This document shows, one piece after another, positions 19,100 through 28,179 of a DNA stretch of 64,000 bases (positions are counted from its first letter, which is position 1; every line of letters starts with the position of its first letter). A program made the translations under genes and the position numbers. The stretch is from Lachnospiraceae bacterium. GTDB lineage: Bacteria; Bacillota_A; Clostridia; Lachnospirales; Lachnospiraceae. The stretch covers positions 372,001 through 436,000 of the forward strand of contig JAGAIR010000002.1 in NCBI GenBank assembly GCA_017626435.1, read 5' to 3'. Below the pieces are notes generated by a model, which was not told the DNA's origin, made no database searches, and worked only from the letters and a program-made list of their open reading frames with translations.

Positions 19100-19984
19100 A
19101 TGGCTATTTTTAAAGGAGCTGGTGTTGCACTTGTCACACCAATGAAGGACAACCACGAAATCAATTTTGACAAGCTGGCTGAACTGATCGAGGATCAGAT
19201 TGCCGGACAGACTGATTCCATCATTATTTGTGGCACTACAGGAGAATCTGCTACTATGACAGTGGAAGAACACATCGAAACCATCCGTTTTACCGTAAAA
19301 CAAGTGAACGGCAGAATTCCGGTCATCGCGGGAACCGGCTCTAACTGTACTGCCACTGCTGTCCAGTTGAGCAAATGTGCGCAGGAAGCAGGTGCTGATG
19401 GCGTTCTTTTAGTAACACCTTACTATAACAAATCTACCCAAAAGGGATTGATTGCCCATTATACTACAATCGCAAAGGAAATTGATATTCCCGCTGTTTT
19501 GTATAATGTACCAAGCCGTACTGGCTGTGCATTACAACCTGAAACCATAGCCGCCCTTGTAAAAAATGTAAAAAATATTGTTGGTGTAAAGGAAGCATCT
19601 GGAGATATCGGCAGCATTGCCAAATTAATGCACTTATGTGACGGCAATATCGACCTGTATTCCGGAAATGATGATCAGGTAGTTCCAGTCCTCTCTCTAG
19701 GTGGCATTGGTGTCATTTCTGTAGTCTCTAACATTGCACCAAAATACATGCATGACATGGTATACAGCTATCTGGACGGAAAGGTGACCCAGAGCTGTAA
19801 AATGCAGCTGGATTGTATTCCTCTTTATAAAGCTCTGTTCTGTGAGGTTAACCCAATCCCGGTAAAAGCCGCCCTGAATTTGATGGGAAAAGACGTAGGG
19901 TCCCTTCGCGCACCTCTGACCGAAATGGAACCACAAAATCAACAAATCCTAAGAAAAGCAATGTTGGATATGAATTTGATCTAA
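19100..19984 (+). CDS. dapA: 4-hydroxy-tetrahydrodipicolinate synthase
   Basis: First committed step of lysine and diaminopimelate synthesis: condenses pyruvate with aspartate semialdehyde. 294 residues. Key features: 'GTTGESATM' (pyruvate site Thr-Thr), 'YYNKSTQKGL' with the catalytic-triad Tyr, 'YNVPSRTG', and the Schiff-base lysine in 'NIVGVKEASGD'. The start MAIFKGAG follows AGGAG; an in-frame ATG 20 codons upstream lies in the leader. Transcription is under the L-box. Its TAA overlaps the stop of the convergent metallopeptidase. Confidence 0.97.
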   Translation: MAIFKGAGVALVTPMKDNHEINFDKLAELIEDQIAGQTDSIIICGTTGESATMTVEEHIETIRFTVKQVNGRIPVIAGTGSNCTATAVQLSKCAQEAGADGVLLVTPYYNKSTQKGLIAHYTTIAKEIDIPAVLYNVPSRTGCALQPETIAALVKNVKNIVGVKEASGDIGSIAKLMHLCDGNIDLYSGNDDQVVPVLSLGGIGVISVVSNIAPKYMHDMVYSYLDGKVTQSCKMQLDCIPLYKALFCEVNPIPVKAALNLMGKDVGSLRAPLTEMEPQNQQILRKAMLDMNLI

Positions 19985-20679
19985 TCATCGGAACGTCTTC
20001 CAAATAAAAGAACCAGGCGTAGGAGCTGGAGAATAGTAGATACCGTTGCCGTCACATAAGTCATGGCGGCAGCACTAAGCACTTTTCTGGCTCCTTTCAT
20101 TTCGTCACCATATAATATCCCTCTGTTCTCCAGTATCTTTAACGCTCTGCCAGATGCATTAAACTCCACAGGAAGAGTGACTACCTGAAAGAGCAGAGTA
20201 AGCGCAAAAAGAAGAATCCCTATATTTAATAAATTTGTCATATCAAACACAATGCCCAATAGAATAATCGGCCACGAAAGCTTAGAACCAAGATTAACTA
20301 CAGGGACGATAGAATTCCGAATCCGGATTGGCACATAATCCACTTGGTCCTGTATAGCATGGCCACATTCATGAGCAGCTACTCCTACTGCTGCCACCGA
20401 AGTAGAACCATAGACACTGTCAGATAAACGGAGTACCTTTCCTCTGGGATCATAGTGATCTGTCAGATTTCCACTGACTCTCTCAATTGGGATGTTTGTC
20501 AGTCCTGCCTCCCTTAATATCTGCTGCGCCACCTGTTCTGCCGTCAAATGACGGCTATTTCCCACATGGCTATACTTATTAAAAGTGCGGTTGACATTTG
20601 CTGATGCAATCATACAGATCACTGCACCAATGATCACCAACACATAGGTTGGATCATAGTAATAATACATTCCTGGCAT
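19981..20679 (-). CDS. Zinc metallopeptidase, YugP family
   Basis: 232 residues with 3-4 membrane helices and the zinc motif 'VAAHECGHAIQ' (HExxH). Upstream lies 'RHLTAEQVAQQILREAGL' and 'DHYDPRGKVLRLSDSVY', both typical of the YugP/DUF-zn-peptidase family. It is a membrane-embedded neutral peptidase with no assigned substrate. GGAG precedes the ATG. Last bases overlap dapA tail to tail. Confidence 0.9.
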   Translation of the reverse strand: MPGMYYYYDPTYVLVIIGAVICMIASANVNRTFNKYSHVGNSRHLTAEQVAQQILREAGLTNIPIERVSGNLTDHYDPRGKVLRLSDSVYGSTSVAAVGVAAHECGHAIQDQVDYVPIRIRNSIVPVVNLGSKLSWPIILLGIVFDMTNLLNIGILLFALTLLFQVVTLPVEFNASGRALKILENRGILYGDEMKGARKVLSAAAMTYVTATVSTILQLLRLVLLFGRRSDD

Positions 20680-20840
20680 GACAAAATCTCCTTTTCTACT
20701 AGTATAAAACTACTTTAACAAAAACATACCCCAAACTTTTTCTTCTTAAGAAAACCAGAAACCATTTGCTTACGCATTAAATTAGCATACTTTTTTCTGA
20801 AACACAAGATGAATTTATTATCATTTTCTTAACAAACAAT

Positions 20841-20882
20841 AAAAGATGGGAATATTTTACACATAAAATATTCCCATCTTTT
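20841..20882 (-). terminator. Intrinsic terminator of purA
   Basis: AAAAGATGGGAATATTTTA and its near-complete complement form an 18-bp stem around a short loop, followed on the minus strand by TTTTATTGTTTG. A-rich sequence on the other side makes it potentially bidirectional. Confidence 0.9.
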
Positions 20883-20925
20883 ATCATATCATTCCATACT
20901 TAAATAAACTTTATCATTTTCCATT

Positions 20926-22203
20926 CTAACGATAAATAATATCGCTTCTCTTTGGTCCGTTAGATACCATTGTAATCGGTACTCCGATTTCTTTCTCAAT
21001 AAACTCAATATATTTGCGGCAGTTCTCCGGCAGTTTATCATATTCCCTGATACCACCAATGTCACAATTCCATCCAGAAAGTACTTCATATACTGGCTTT
21101 GCTTTAGAAAGCTTTGCAGTGACAGGGAACTCCTTCACTACCTCCCCATCAATCTCATAACCTACACATACTGGAATTTCCTTCAGATATCCCAGACAAT
21201 CCAGAACAGTTAACGCTACCTCCGTTGCACCCTGTATTTCACAACCATACCGGGAAGCTACTGCATCAAACCATCCCATACGACGTGGACGACCTGTGGT
21301 AGCACCATATTCTCCACCATCTCCACCATGCTTACGAAGCATGTCTGCCTCTTCTTCATCCAGAATTTCACTGACAAACTCACCAGCACCTACTGCACTG
21401 GAGTATGCCTTTACTACCGTGACAATACGCTTAATTTCATATGGTGGAATCCCTGCACCAATGGCACCATAGGAAGCCAGAGTAGAAGAAGAGGTAACCA
21501 TTGGATAGATTCCATGATCCGGATCCTTCAGAGAACCAAGCTGTCCTTCCAGAAGGATCCCCTTGCCCTCTTTGATTGCTTTACGCAGAAATGCGGATAC
21601 ATCACATACGTACGGAGCAACCATATCACGGTATTCATGAAGGGTAGCCAGTAATTCATCCGGATTTAATTCCGGTTTGTTATACAAATACTTTAAAATA
21701 ACATTTTTCTGCTCGCATATCCTTTGAATCTTTTCCTTCAGGATTTCATCATCAAATAACTCAGAAACCTGAATACCAATTTTAGCATATTTATCAGAAT
21801 AGAACGGGGCAATACCAGACTTAGTTGAACCAAAGGATTTCTTTCCCAGACGTTCCTCCTCATACTCATCAAACAGGATATGATACGGCATCAGAATCTG
21901 TGCACGGTCCGATACTAATACCTTTGGCTTTGGGACACCTTTTTCTACCAAACTGTTGATTTCTTTAAACAGATAAGGAATATTTAACGCTACACCATTT
22001 CCAATGATACTTGTGGTATGATCATAAAACACACCGGATGGCAAAAGATGTAAAGCAAATTTACCATAATCATTAATAATGGTATGTCCAGCATTACTGC
22101 CTCCCTGAAAACGGACGATTATATCCGACTTCTCACCCAGCATATCTGTTATCTTTCCCTTTCCTTCATCGCCCCAGTTTGCTCCAACGATTGCTGTTAC
22201 CAT
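20926..22203 (-). CDS. purA: Adenylosuccinate synthetase
   Basis: Makes adenylosuccinate from IMP, aspartate and GTP. About 425 residues. The P-loop-like 'GANWGDEGKGKITD', 'GGSNAGHTI' and 'TTGRPRRMGWFDA' signatures are complete. The start MVTAIVGANWG follows GAATGGAGG; the upstream ATG embedded in that site would add four residues. Last gene of the purC-purF-purB-purA run, with a strong terminator after it and a hairpin-containing 142-base gap before it. Confidence 0.97.
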   Translation of the reverse strand: MVTAIVGANWGDEGKGKITDMLGEKSDIIVRFQGGSNAGHTIINDYGKFALHLLPSGVFYDHTTSIIGNGVALNIPYLFKEINSLVEKGVPKPKVLVSDRAQILMPYHILFDEYEEERLGKKSFGSTKSGIAPFYSDKYAKIGIQVSELFDDEILKEKIQRICEQKNVILKYLYNKPELNPDELLATLHEYRDMVAPYVCDVSAFLRKAIKEGKGILLEGQLGSLKDPDHGIYPMVTSSSTLASYGAIGAGIPPYEIKRIVTVVKAYSSAVGAGEFVSEILDEEEADMLRKHGGDGGEYGATTGRPRRMGWFDAVASRYGCEIQGATEVALTVLDCLGYLKEIPVCVGYEIDGEVVKEFPVTAKLSKAKPVYEVLSGWNCDIGGIREYDKLPENCRKYIEFIEKEIGVPITMVSNGPKRSDIIYR

Positions 22204-22274
22204 ATTTTCCTCCATTCTTGTACAGGCTTCGGATAATCAAAATCAGCCCGAACATATCAATTTTTTCAGATTGC

Positions 22275-22342
22275 CATAAATCTATTTATGCATCAACTGT
22301 TTCAAAAACGCACATCCGCCTTCCCTTGAAACAGCTTCATGC
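22275..22342 (-). other. Intercistronic hairpins between purB and purA
   Basis: CTGTTTCA at 22297-22304 pairs with TGAAACAG at 22327-22334, and flanking GCAT/ATGC extends the stem with one bulge. A second palindrome, CATAAATCTATTTATG, abuts it at 22275-22290. No T-run follows, so it is not a classical terminator. It may be a processing or stability element, or part of a weak attenuator. Confidence 0.5.
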
Positions 22343-22345
22343 CTT

Positions 22346-23800
22346 TTATACATTAATCTCTGCCTTAACACCCAGGATTTCCTGATTCGCATCCAAAATA
22401 GGCTGTACTACATCAGCAACAAATTCCTCTACCTGAGAAGCAGCACGTCCAGTATACCTTGAAGGTTCCATTGCTGCCTGCAGCTCTTCCAAGGTCATAG
22501 GGAATTGTTCATCCTCTGCAATCAATTCCAACAGATTGTTATCTTTGCCCATTACCTTGACATTTTTTCCTGCCTCCATAGAAAGCTGGCGAATCTTCTC
22601 ATGAAGCTCCTGTCTGTCCCCACCTGCTTTCACTGCATCCATCATGATATTTTCTGTAGCCATAAACGGAAGCTCAGACATCAGACGTTTTTCAATCACT
22701 TTATCATATACTACCAGACCATCTACAACATTTAATGTCAGGTCCAGAATACCATCTGTTGCCAAAAATCCCTCTGGAATACTGATTCGCTTATTGGCAG
22801 AATCATCCAATGTACGCTCAAACCACTGGCAGGCAGAAGTAAACATAGTATTTGTCACATCTGCCATAACATATCTTGCTAATGAAGCAATACGCTCGCT
22901 GCGCATCGGATTTCTCTTGTATGCCATAGCAGAGGAGCCAATCTGATTCTTTTCAAACGGCTCTTCTATTTCCTTTAAGTGCTGAAGCAGACGAATATCA
23001 TTAGAAAACTTATGTGCGCTGGCTGCAATACCTGCCAGAACATTTGCCACACGGGTATCCAGCTTCCGGGAATAGGTCTGTCCAGAAACAGGGAAACACT
23101 CCTTAAATCCCATTTTTCTTGCGATGATTTCATCCAGCTTCTTAACCTTCTCCTCATCTCCATCAAACAATTCCATAAAGCTCGCCTGTGTACCAGTAGT
23201 ACCTTTAGAGCCCAATAATTTCATATGTTCCAGCACATGATCCAAATCTTCTAAATCCATAAGGAATTCCTGCAGCCAAAGTGTAGCTCTCTTTCCAACT
23301 GTCGTAGGCTGTGCCGGCTGGAAGTGAGTGAACGCCAACGTAGGCTGAGACTTATATTTCAATGCAAAACGTGATAACTCATCCATTACATTGATCAATT
23401 TGGTCCGAACCAGCTGCAATGCCTCTGTCATAATGATCACATCGGTATTATCACCCACATAACAGGAAGTGGCACCGAGATGAATGATTCCCTTCGCCTT
23501 TGGACACTGTACACCATACGCATATACATGGGACATTACATCATGACGGACCAGCTTTTCTCTTTCCTTTGCCACATCATAATTGATATCCTCTGCGTGG
23601 GACTTCAATTCCTCAATCTGTTCTTTGGTCACAGCCGGGTTTCCATCTTCATCCAAAAGCCCTAATTCATTCTCCGCCTCAGCCAATGCGATCCACAAAC
23701 GTCTCCAGGTCCTGAACTTCTTATCCGGTGAAAAAATATACTGCATTTCCTTGCTGGCATAACGCTCGGAAAGCGGACTTGTATATCTGTCATTACTCAT
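22346..23800 (-). CDS. purB: Adenylosuccinate lyase
   Basis: Acts twice in purine synthesis, releasing fumarate from SAICAR and from adenylosuccinate. About 484 residues, of the longer PurB form. The fumarase-superfamily signature 'GSSAMAYKRNPMRSERI' is present, with 'HLGATSCYVGDNTD' and 'THFQPAQPTTVGKR' carrying active-site His residues. The start MSNDRYTSP is 6-7 bases after AATGGAGG. It lies 36 bases after purF. Confidence 0.96.
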   Translation of the reverse strand: MSNDRYTSPLSERYASKEMQYIFSPDKKFRTWRRLWIALAEAENELGLLDEDGNPAVTKEQIEELKSHAEDINYDVAKEREKLVRHDVMSHVYAYGVQCPKAKGIIHLGATSCYVGDNTDVIIMTEALQLVRTKLINVMDELSRFALKYKSQPTLAFTHFQPAQPTTVGKRATLWLQEFLMDLEDLDHVLEHMKLLGSKGTTGTQASFMELFDGDEEKVKKLDEIIARKMGFKECFPVSGQTYSRKLDTRVANVLAGIAASAHKFSNDIRLLQHLKEIEEPFEKNQIGSSAMAYKRNPMRSERIASLARYVMADVTNTMFTSACQWFERTLDDSANKRISIPEGFLATDGILDLTLNVVDGLVVYDKVIEKRLMSELPFMATENIMMDAVKAGGDRQELHEKIRQLSMEAGKNVKVMGKDNNLLELIAEDEQFPMTLEELQAAMEPSRYTGRAASQVEEFVADVVQPILDANQEILGVKAEINV

Positions 23801-23836
23801 ATTTGCCTCCATTCTGCGCACTCATTTCGCGCAACT

Positions 23837-25327
23837 TTAGTGATCATATTCTCCACGGATATCCTCTTTTGGCGGGTCTATCGGATAATCTCCGGAAAAA
23901 CACGCATGGCAATACCCGTTATCTCCATCTATTAGTTCATTTAAACGCCCAATCTCCAGATAACCTAAGGAATCCGCTCCTATCTCCTGGCAAATCTCAT
24001 CAACAGAATGATTGTAAGCAATCAACTGTTCGCTGGACGGCACATCCGTTCCAAAATAACATGGGTACTGAAATGGCGGTGAACTAATGCGTACATGAAC
24101 TTCCTTTGCTCCTGCATCCTTAAGCATCTTAACAATACGTGCGCTGGTAGTTCCTCTTACAATAGAATCATCAATCATAACAACTCTCTTATCACGAACC
24201 ACCTCACGCAAAACATTCAGCTTCACCATCACACTCGACTCTCTTGCCGACTGCTTAGGCTTTATAAAGGTACGTCCCACATAGCTGTTTTTAATAAACG
24301 CCGTACCATAAGGAATCCCCGATTCCATAGCATATCCCATAGCCGCTGCATTTCCAGACTCAGGAACCCCCACAACAATATCCGCTTCTACTGGATGTGT
24401 CTGTGCCAGAATACGTCCTGCAATCAGCCTGGAACTATGTACGCAGATTCCGTCTATATAACTGTCTGGTCTTGCAAAATAAATATACTCAAAGATACAT
24501 TTTGCCATCCGCCCTCCAGAAAGACTCTTATCTGATGTAATTCCCTCCGGTGTAATAGTAACAATTTCACCCGGTTCTACATCACGGATAAATTCAGCTC
24601 CTACCGTATCCAGAGCACAGGATTCCGATGCAAGAAAATAAGCATTATCTCTTTTACCAATACAGAGCGGACGAAAGCCCTGGGGATCTCTTGCTCCAAT
24701 CAGCTTACGCGGACTGGCAACCACAAGGGAATAGGCACCCTTAATCCTGGTCATAGCCTGTTTAACCGCTTCTTCCACCTTTCCCACCTTTAACCGTTCT
24801 CTGGCAATCAGGTAGGCGATCACTTCCGAATCAATAGTGGTCTGAAAGATTGCACCATTCATTTCCAGCTCTCTGCGAAGATCTACCGCATTGACCAGAT
24901 TTCCATTATGCGCCAATGACAGGGTTCCCTTGATATAATTCAATACAAGTGGCTGGATATTCTCTGCGGTACTGGCACCTGCTGTGGAATAACGTACATG
25001 ACCAACTCCGATGTCTCCTTTCATTTTTTCCAGATTTTCGGAATTGAACACCTCATTTACCAATCCCATCCCTTTCACCGATGCAGAATTTCTTGGCGGT
25101 CCGTCTGTCCTGCTCACAGCAATACCGCAGCTTTCCTGACCACGATGCTGAAGGGAAAATAATCCATAATAAATAGAAGATGCCACATCTCCCCCATCCA
25201 TATCATACATTCCAAATACGCCACACTCTTCTCCCAGCTTTGGCTCCTCTGTATGAGTCAAAAGACAATCTGTACACTGGCAGTCTCCACATGATGTATT
25301 TTTATTACAAATCGTATTATTGCTCAT
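23837..25327 (-). CDS. purF: Amidophosphoribosyltransferase
   Basis: Transfers glutamine amide nitrogen to PRPP, giving phosphoribosylamine. About 496 residues. The N-terminal nucleophile Cys lies in 'GEECGVFGMYDM', so an N-terminal propeptide of over 30 residues must be removed; it is unusually rich in Cys. PRTase motif 'RVVMIDDSIVRGTTSARI' is intact. C-terminal Cys residues including 'GYCHACFSG' match the [4Fe-4S]-containing Bacillus-type PurF. Start choice is uncertain between MSNNT and the MVIR codon four positions earlier. Confidence 0.95.
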   Translation of the reverse strand: MSNNTICNKNTSCGDCQCTDCLLTHTEEPKLGEECGVFGMYDMDGGDVASSIYYGLFSLQHRGQESCGIAVSRTDGPPRNSASVKGMGLVNEVFNSENLEKMKGDIGVGHVRYSTAGASTAENIQPLVLNYIKGTLSLAHNGNLVNAVDLRRELEMNGAIFQTTIDSEVIAYLIARERLKVGKVEEAVKQAMTRIKGAYSLVVASPRKLIGARDPQGFRPLCIGKRDNAYFLASESCALDTVGAEFIRDVEPGEIVTITPEGITSDKSLSGGRMAKCIFEYIYFARPDSYIDGICVHSSRLIAGRILAQTHPVEADIVVGVPESGNAAAMGYAMESGIPYGTAFIKNSYVGRTFIKPKQSARESSVMVKLNVLREVVRDKRVVMIDDSIVRGTTSARIVKMLKDAGAKEVHVRISSPPFQYPCYFGTDVPSSEQLIAYNHSVDEICQEIGADSLGYLEIGRLNELIDGDNGYCHACFSGDYPIDPPKEDIRGEYDH

Positions 25328-25408
25328 TCTAATGACCATGCCTTTCTGCTTACGTATTACACAAAAGAATAACCCCGGAAATTATAAGCTAACCCCCGAG
25401 GTCCTGTA

Positions 25409-26122
25409 TTACTTTGTAAGGCCAATTCTCTTAGCAACCTCTTGATAAGCATCTTCCACACCGCCCAGGTCTCTTCTGAAACGGTCCTTGTCCAGCTTCT
25501 CATGTGTCTTCTTATCCCAGAATCTACAAGTATCCGGCGAAATCTCATCTGCCAGAATAATCGTCCCATCACTTGTCTTGCCAAACTCAATCTTAAAATC
25601 AATCAGATCAATACCGCACTCTCCGAAAAATTCTTTCAGGAAATCATTTACCATAAATGCATACTTTGTGATTGTATCAATATCTTCTCTGGTGGCAGCA
25701 CCGATTGCGATCGCGAAATAGTCATTGATCAGCGGATCACCCAGTTCATCATCCTTATAACTGAACTCTAATGTCGGGCAAAGAAGCTGAAATCCCTCTT
25801 CGATACCAAGACGTTTTGAAAAGCTTCCTGCTGCAACATTACGGATAATCACCTCCAATGGTATAATATCCACCTTCTTGACTGCAGTCTCTCTATCACT
25901 TAACTCTTCCACATAATGAGTAGGAACACCTACTTCCTCTAATTTCTGAAAAAGAAAATTGGTCATACGATTGTTGATAACACCTTTACCAACGATAGTA
26001 CCCTTCTTTTCACCGTTAAATGCAGTCGCATCATCCTTATAATCCACGATGAATACATTCTCATCCTCTGTCCTAAAGACTTTCTTTGCTTTGCCTTCGT
26101 AAACCATGTCTAACTTTTTCAC
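25409..26122 (-). CDS. purC: SAICAR synthetase
   Basis: Joins CAIR and aspartate with ATP to give SAICAR. 237 residues. Signatures: 'YEGKAKKVF', '[12 protein letters not shown]', '[18 protein letters not shown]'-type core and '[16 protein letters not shown]'. The start codon is GTG, preceded by GGAGG at 8 bases. First gene of the purine run; a promoter-like pair lies at the end of the upstream gene. Confidence 0.96.
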   Translation of the reverse strand: MKKLDMVYEGKAKKVFRTEDENVFIVDYKDDATAFNGEKKGTIVGKGVINNRMTNFLFQKLEEVGVPTHYVEELSDRETAVKKVDIIPLEVIIRNVAAGSFSKRLGIEEGFQLLCPTLEFSYKDDELGDPLINDYFAIAIGAATREDIDTITKYAFMVNDFLKEFFGECGIDLIDFKIEFGKTSDGTIILADEISPDTCRFWDKKTHEKLDKDRFRRDLGGVEDAYQEVAKRIGLTK

Positions 26123-26203
26123 AATAGTGTCCTCCTAATCATGTAAGTAATAAAACAAGTTCCCTCGATAGCACTGCAAATCGCACTGTTATCACAAACT
26201 ACA

Positions 26204-26230
26204 TTATATCAATTCCAGCAAAAATCTCAA
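26204..26230 (-). promoter_or_regulatory. Likely promoter of purC
   Basis: TTGAGA and TATAAT on the minus strand with a spacer of 15 bases, leading into an 80-base leader before purC. No purine riboswitch core was found in that leader. Confidence 0.5.
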
Positions 26231-27582
26231 GACTTTTTTGCAGAATGTTTCCGTGCCTTTGGTGTTGCTGTCACTGCAGATGCAGTAGAAGGCTCACTGT
26301 CTGATGCGGAAGTTACCTCTTTTGCATTTGCTAAATCTTCTAAGTCCATGATTCCTCTTTGAAACTTCAACCGTAAGATCCGCAGAACAGAATCGTCCAG
26401 ACGCTTCTCAGATATAACTCCATCCTGTATACTTTTCAAAACACTCTGATATGCCTCATCCAGATCCTGCGGCATCACTATAATGTCCGCTCCTGCTTTG
26501 AAAGAACCGCATGCAGCTTCTCCCGGGGTATAATTATCTGTGATGGATGCCATGTCAAAGGCATCTGTTACAATCAGACCATCAAACCGCAGTTCATCAC
26601 GCAAGATCGTTGTCATGATCAGATCTGACATACTTGCAGGTTCACTGCTTTCTGTCACCTTACTGACAGAAATATGTGATACCATGATAAAATCTGCACC
26701 AGCCTCTATTCCAGCTTCAAATGGCTTAAAATCTATTTTTCGCAGACTGGAAATACTGCTGTCTATATCCACACTTCCCTGATGGGTATCCCCACTGGAA
26801 GAACCCTGTCCTGGAAAATGCTTCAGGGTAGCACATACATTCTGACTCTGAATCCCTTTTACAAAAGCATCTACCATACCGGACACCTTTGCTGGATCAT
26901 CTCCAAAGGAACGTGTACCAATTTCCTTATTTAATTCACTGGTTTTTACATCTGCTACTGGCGCAAAATCCACATTAAAGCCCAGTTCTCCGATTTCCTG
27001 ACCAATGGTAACACCCATGTCATAAACATAATCCGCATCTTTCTGCTGTCCAATCTCTTCCATAGTGGGAAAAGTCGTAGTTTTCATCTTTTCATTATTG
27101 CCAATACGTGCCACATCTCCACCTTCCTCATCTACTGTAACAAAAAGAGGAATGCCCGCATTCTTTTGCAGTCGCCGGATCAGCTTTTTTGTTTGCTTTC
27201 TTTTTTGGATATTTCTGGAAAAGAGAATAACTCCTCCCACATGATAATTTTCCAGATTTTCCTTCATCTTCTTCGTTATCTTCTTCCATTCATAGAAGCT
27301 TCCTCTGGTATCATCCAAAAGCTCAAGATTTACCACAAACAGCTGACCCACCTTTTCTTTCAGGCTCATACTTTTCAAATAATCCAGAGCTGCGTAAGAA
27401 GCATCCTCTTTGCTCATTCCTATCGGCTCCTGGCTGCTTTCTACTGATGCCTTCGGAGTGTAAGCCGTTTTTGGGGTCTGGAAAGGCATGCTGCATCCTG
27501 TCAGTATCAGACATGCCGATAGGCAGACTGCAAGTCCTCTGTAATAAATATTCCATGTTTTTTTTATCTGTATCTGTTTCAT
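26227..27582 (-). CDS. GH3 beta-N-acetylhexosaminidase-like lipoprotein (NagZ-type)
   Basis: 451 residues with a lipoprotein signal ending in lipobox 'LTGC' near residue 30, so it is probably anchored outside the membrane. The GH3 signature 'ATLKHFPGQGSSSGDTHQGS' resembles the NagZ loop (KHFPGHGxxxxDSH) that carries the catalytic His/Asp pair. 'LIVTDAFDMASI' holds the Asp nucleophile. It likely removes GlcNAc from muropeptides or host glycans. The C-terminal tail is Ser/Thr/Lys-rich and low-complexity. GAGG precedes the ATG. Confidence 0.88.
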   Translation of the reverse strand: MKQIQIKKTWNIYYRGLAVCLSACLILTGCSMPFQTPKTAYTPKASVESSQEPIGMSKEDASYAALDYLKSMSLKEKVGQLFVVNLELLDDTRGSFYEWKKITKKMKENLENYHVGGVILFSRNIQKRKQTKKLIRRLQKNAGIPLFVTVDEEGGDVARIGNNEKMKTTTFPTMEEIGQQKDADYVYDMGVTIGQEIGELGFNVDFAPVADVKTSELNKEIGTRSFGDDPAKVSGMVDAFVKGIQSQNVCATLKHFPGQGSSSGDTHQGSVDIDSSISSLRKIDFKPFEAGIEAGADFIMVSHISVSKVTESSEPASMSDLIMTTILRDELRFDGLIVTDAFDMASITDNYTPGEAACGSFKAGADIIVMPQDLDEAYQSVLKSIQDGVISEKRLDDSVLRILRLKFQRGIMDLEDLANAKEVTSASDSEPSTASAVTATPKARKHSAKKS

Positions 27583-27734
27583 TTTTTCCTCATTTCTATG
27601 CTGATTTCACTCTTTTTTCTTCCGTTTGCTTTTCCCTTCGCAAATAGTATAACACAATTTTATGAAAAATAAATTCATTTTACAGGAAACTGTCCAAGCC
27701 CATCTACATAAATTATCAATGTAAATAATTTTTA

Positions 27735-27753
27735 CTGTCGTTTCATACGACAG
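27735..27753 (+). promoter_or_regulatory. Stem-loop abutting the ribosome site of the Cys-rich protein gene
   Basis: CTGTCGT and ACGACAG form a 7-bp perfect stem with a 5-base loop, ending two bases before AATGGAGG. It may set mRNA stability or translation. Confidence 0.6.
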
Positions 27754-27766
27754 AATGGAGGATTTT

Positions 27767-28003
27767 ATGAGTGATTTAGCAGCAACTGGTTGTGGTGGCG
27801 GATGTGCAGGAAACGAAGGAGGATGCAGCTGGATTATTATTCTGCTTCTTCTTTGCTGCTGTGGCGGCAATGGTGGTTTCGGTAATGGATTTGGCGGCTG
27901 CGGCGGTGAAGGCGGTTGTGGCTGCAACTCCATTATCTGGATTCTGCTTCTTCTTTGCTGCTGTGGCGGCAATGGCGGTTTCGGTAATGGATGCGGATGC
28001 TAA
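27767..28003 (+). CDS. Gly/Cys-rich small protein with internal duplication ('chorion-like high-cysteine')
   Basis: 78 residues, about a third Gly and a fifth Cys. Two copies of one unit are visible: a hydrophobic run (WIIILLLL / IIWILLLL), then CCCGGNGGFGNG, then a GC-rich tail. The repeat is near-identical at DNA level as well. Similar proteins in Lachnospiraceae are, as I recall, annotated 'chorion class high-cysteine protein' and have no known role. The start MSDLAATG is preceded by GGAGG at 8 bases, and the gene has its own hairpin leader and terminator. Candidate roles are metal binding or cell-surface or spore material. Confidence 0.8.
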   Translation: MSDLAATGCGGGCAGNEGGCSWIIILLLLCCCGGNGGFGNGFGGCGGEGGCGCNSIIWILLLLCCCGGNGGFGNGCGC

Positions 28004-28054
28004 TCGTTTCGCACAGATTTTAGGGATGATGTCCCTGTGACAATCATCCAGCCA

Positions 28055-28085
28055 GGCTGTCGCTTCTGCGGCAGCCCTTTTTGCT
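28055..28085 (+). terminator. Intrinsic terminator after the Cys-rich protein gene
   Basis: GGCTGTCGC and GCGGCAGCC form a 9-bp stem (one G-U pair) with a TTCT loop, followed by CTTTTTTGC-like T-rich sequence. Confidence 0.85.
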
Positions 28086-28116
28086 TTATAGGACAGTTAA
28101 CCCTATAAAGCAAAAA
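28078..28116. repeat. Perfect 15-bp inverted repeat overlapping the terminator T-run
   Basis: TTTTTGCTTTATAGG at 28078-28092 is the exact complement of CCTATAAAGCAAAAA at 28102-28116, with a 9-base loop. Its left arm begins with the T-run of the preceding terminator. Confidence 0.8.
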
Positions 28117-28179
28117 ACGCTGATATGAAGATTCCACCATAAAACAAGTACAGGAAATGATATTTCATTATTATACTGA

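Noticed and set aside
18835..19173. Open frame of 112 codons on the minus strand
   Set aside because: It lies across the lysine riboswitch, its terminator and the dapA start, and has no ribosome site.
25365..25400. GC-rich AACCCCGG and AACCCCCGAGG blocks between purC and purF as a terminator
   Set aside because: The blocks are direct, not inverted, repeats, so no stable stem forms.
26123..26203. Purine riboswitch in the purC leader
   Set aside because: The conserved purine aptamer core and loop-loop elements are absent; only a weak hairpin is seen.
26227..27582. Possible role of the NagZ-like protein in beta-lactamase induction
   Set aside because: That role belongs to cytosolic NagZ of Gram-negatives; this one is a lipoprotein with no ampR/ampC context.
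27607..28040. Pro-rich minus-strand frame and a second plus-strand frame over the Cys-rich gene
   Set aside because: Both are shadows of the GC-rich repeat; only the frame starting at 27767 has a proper ribosome site.
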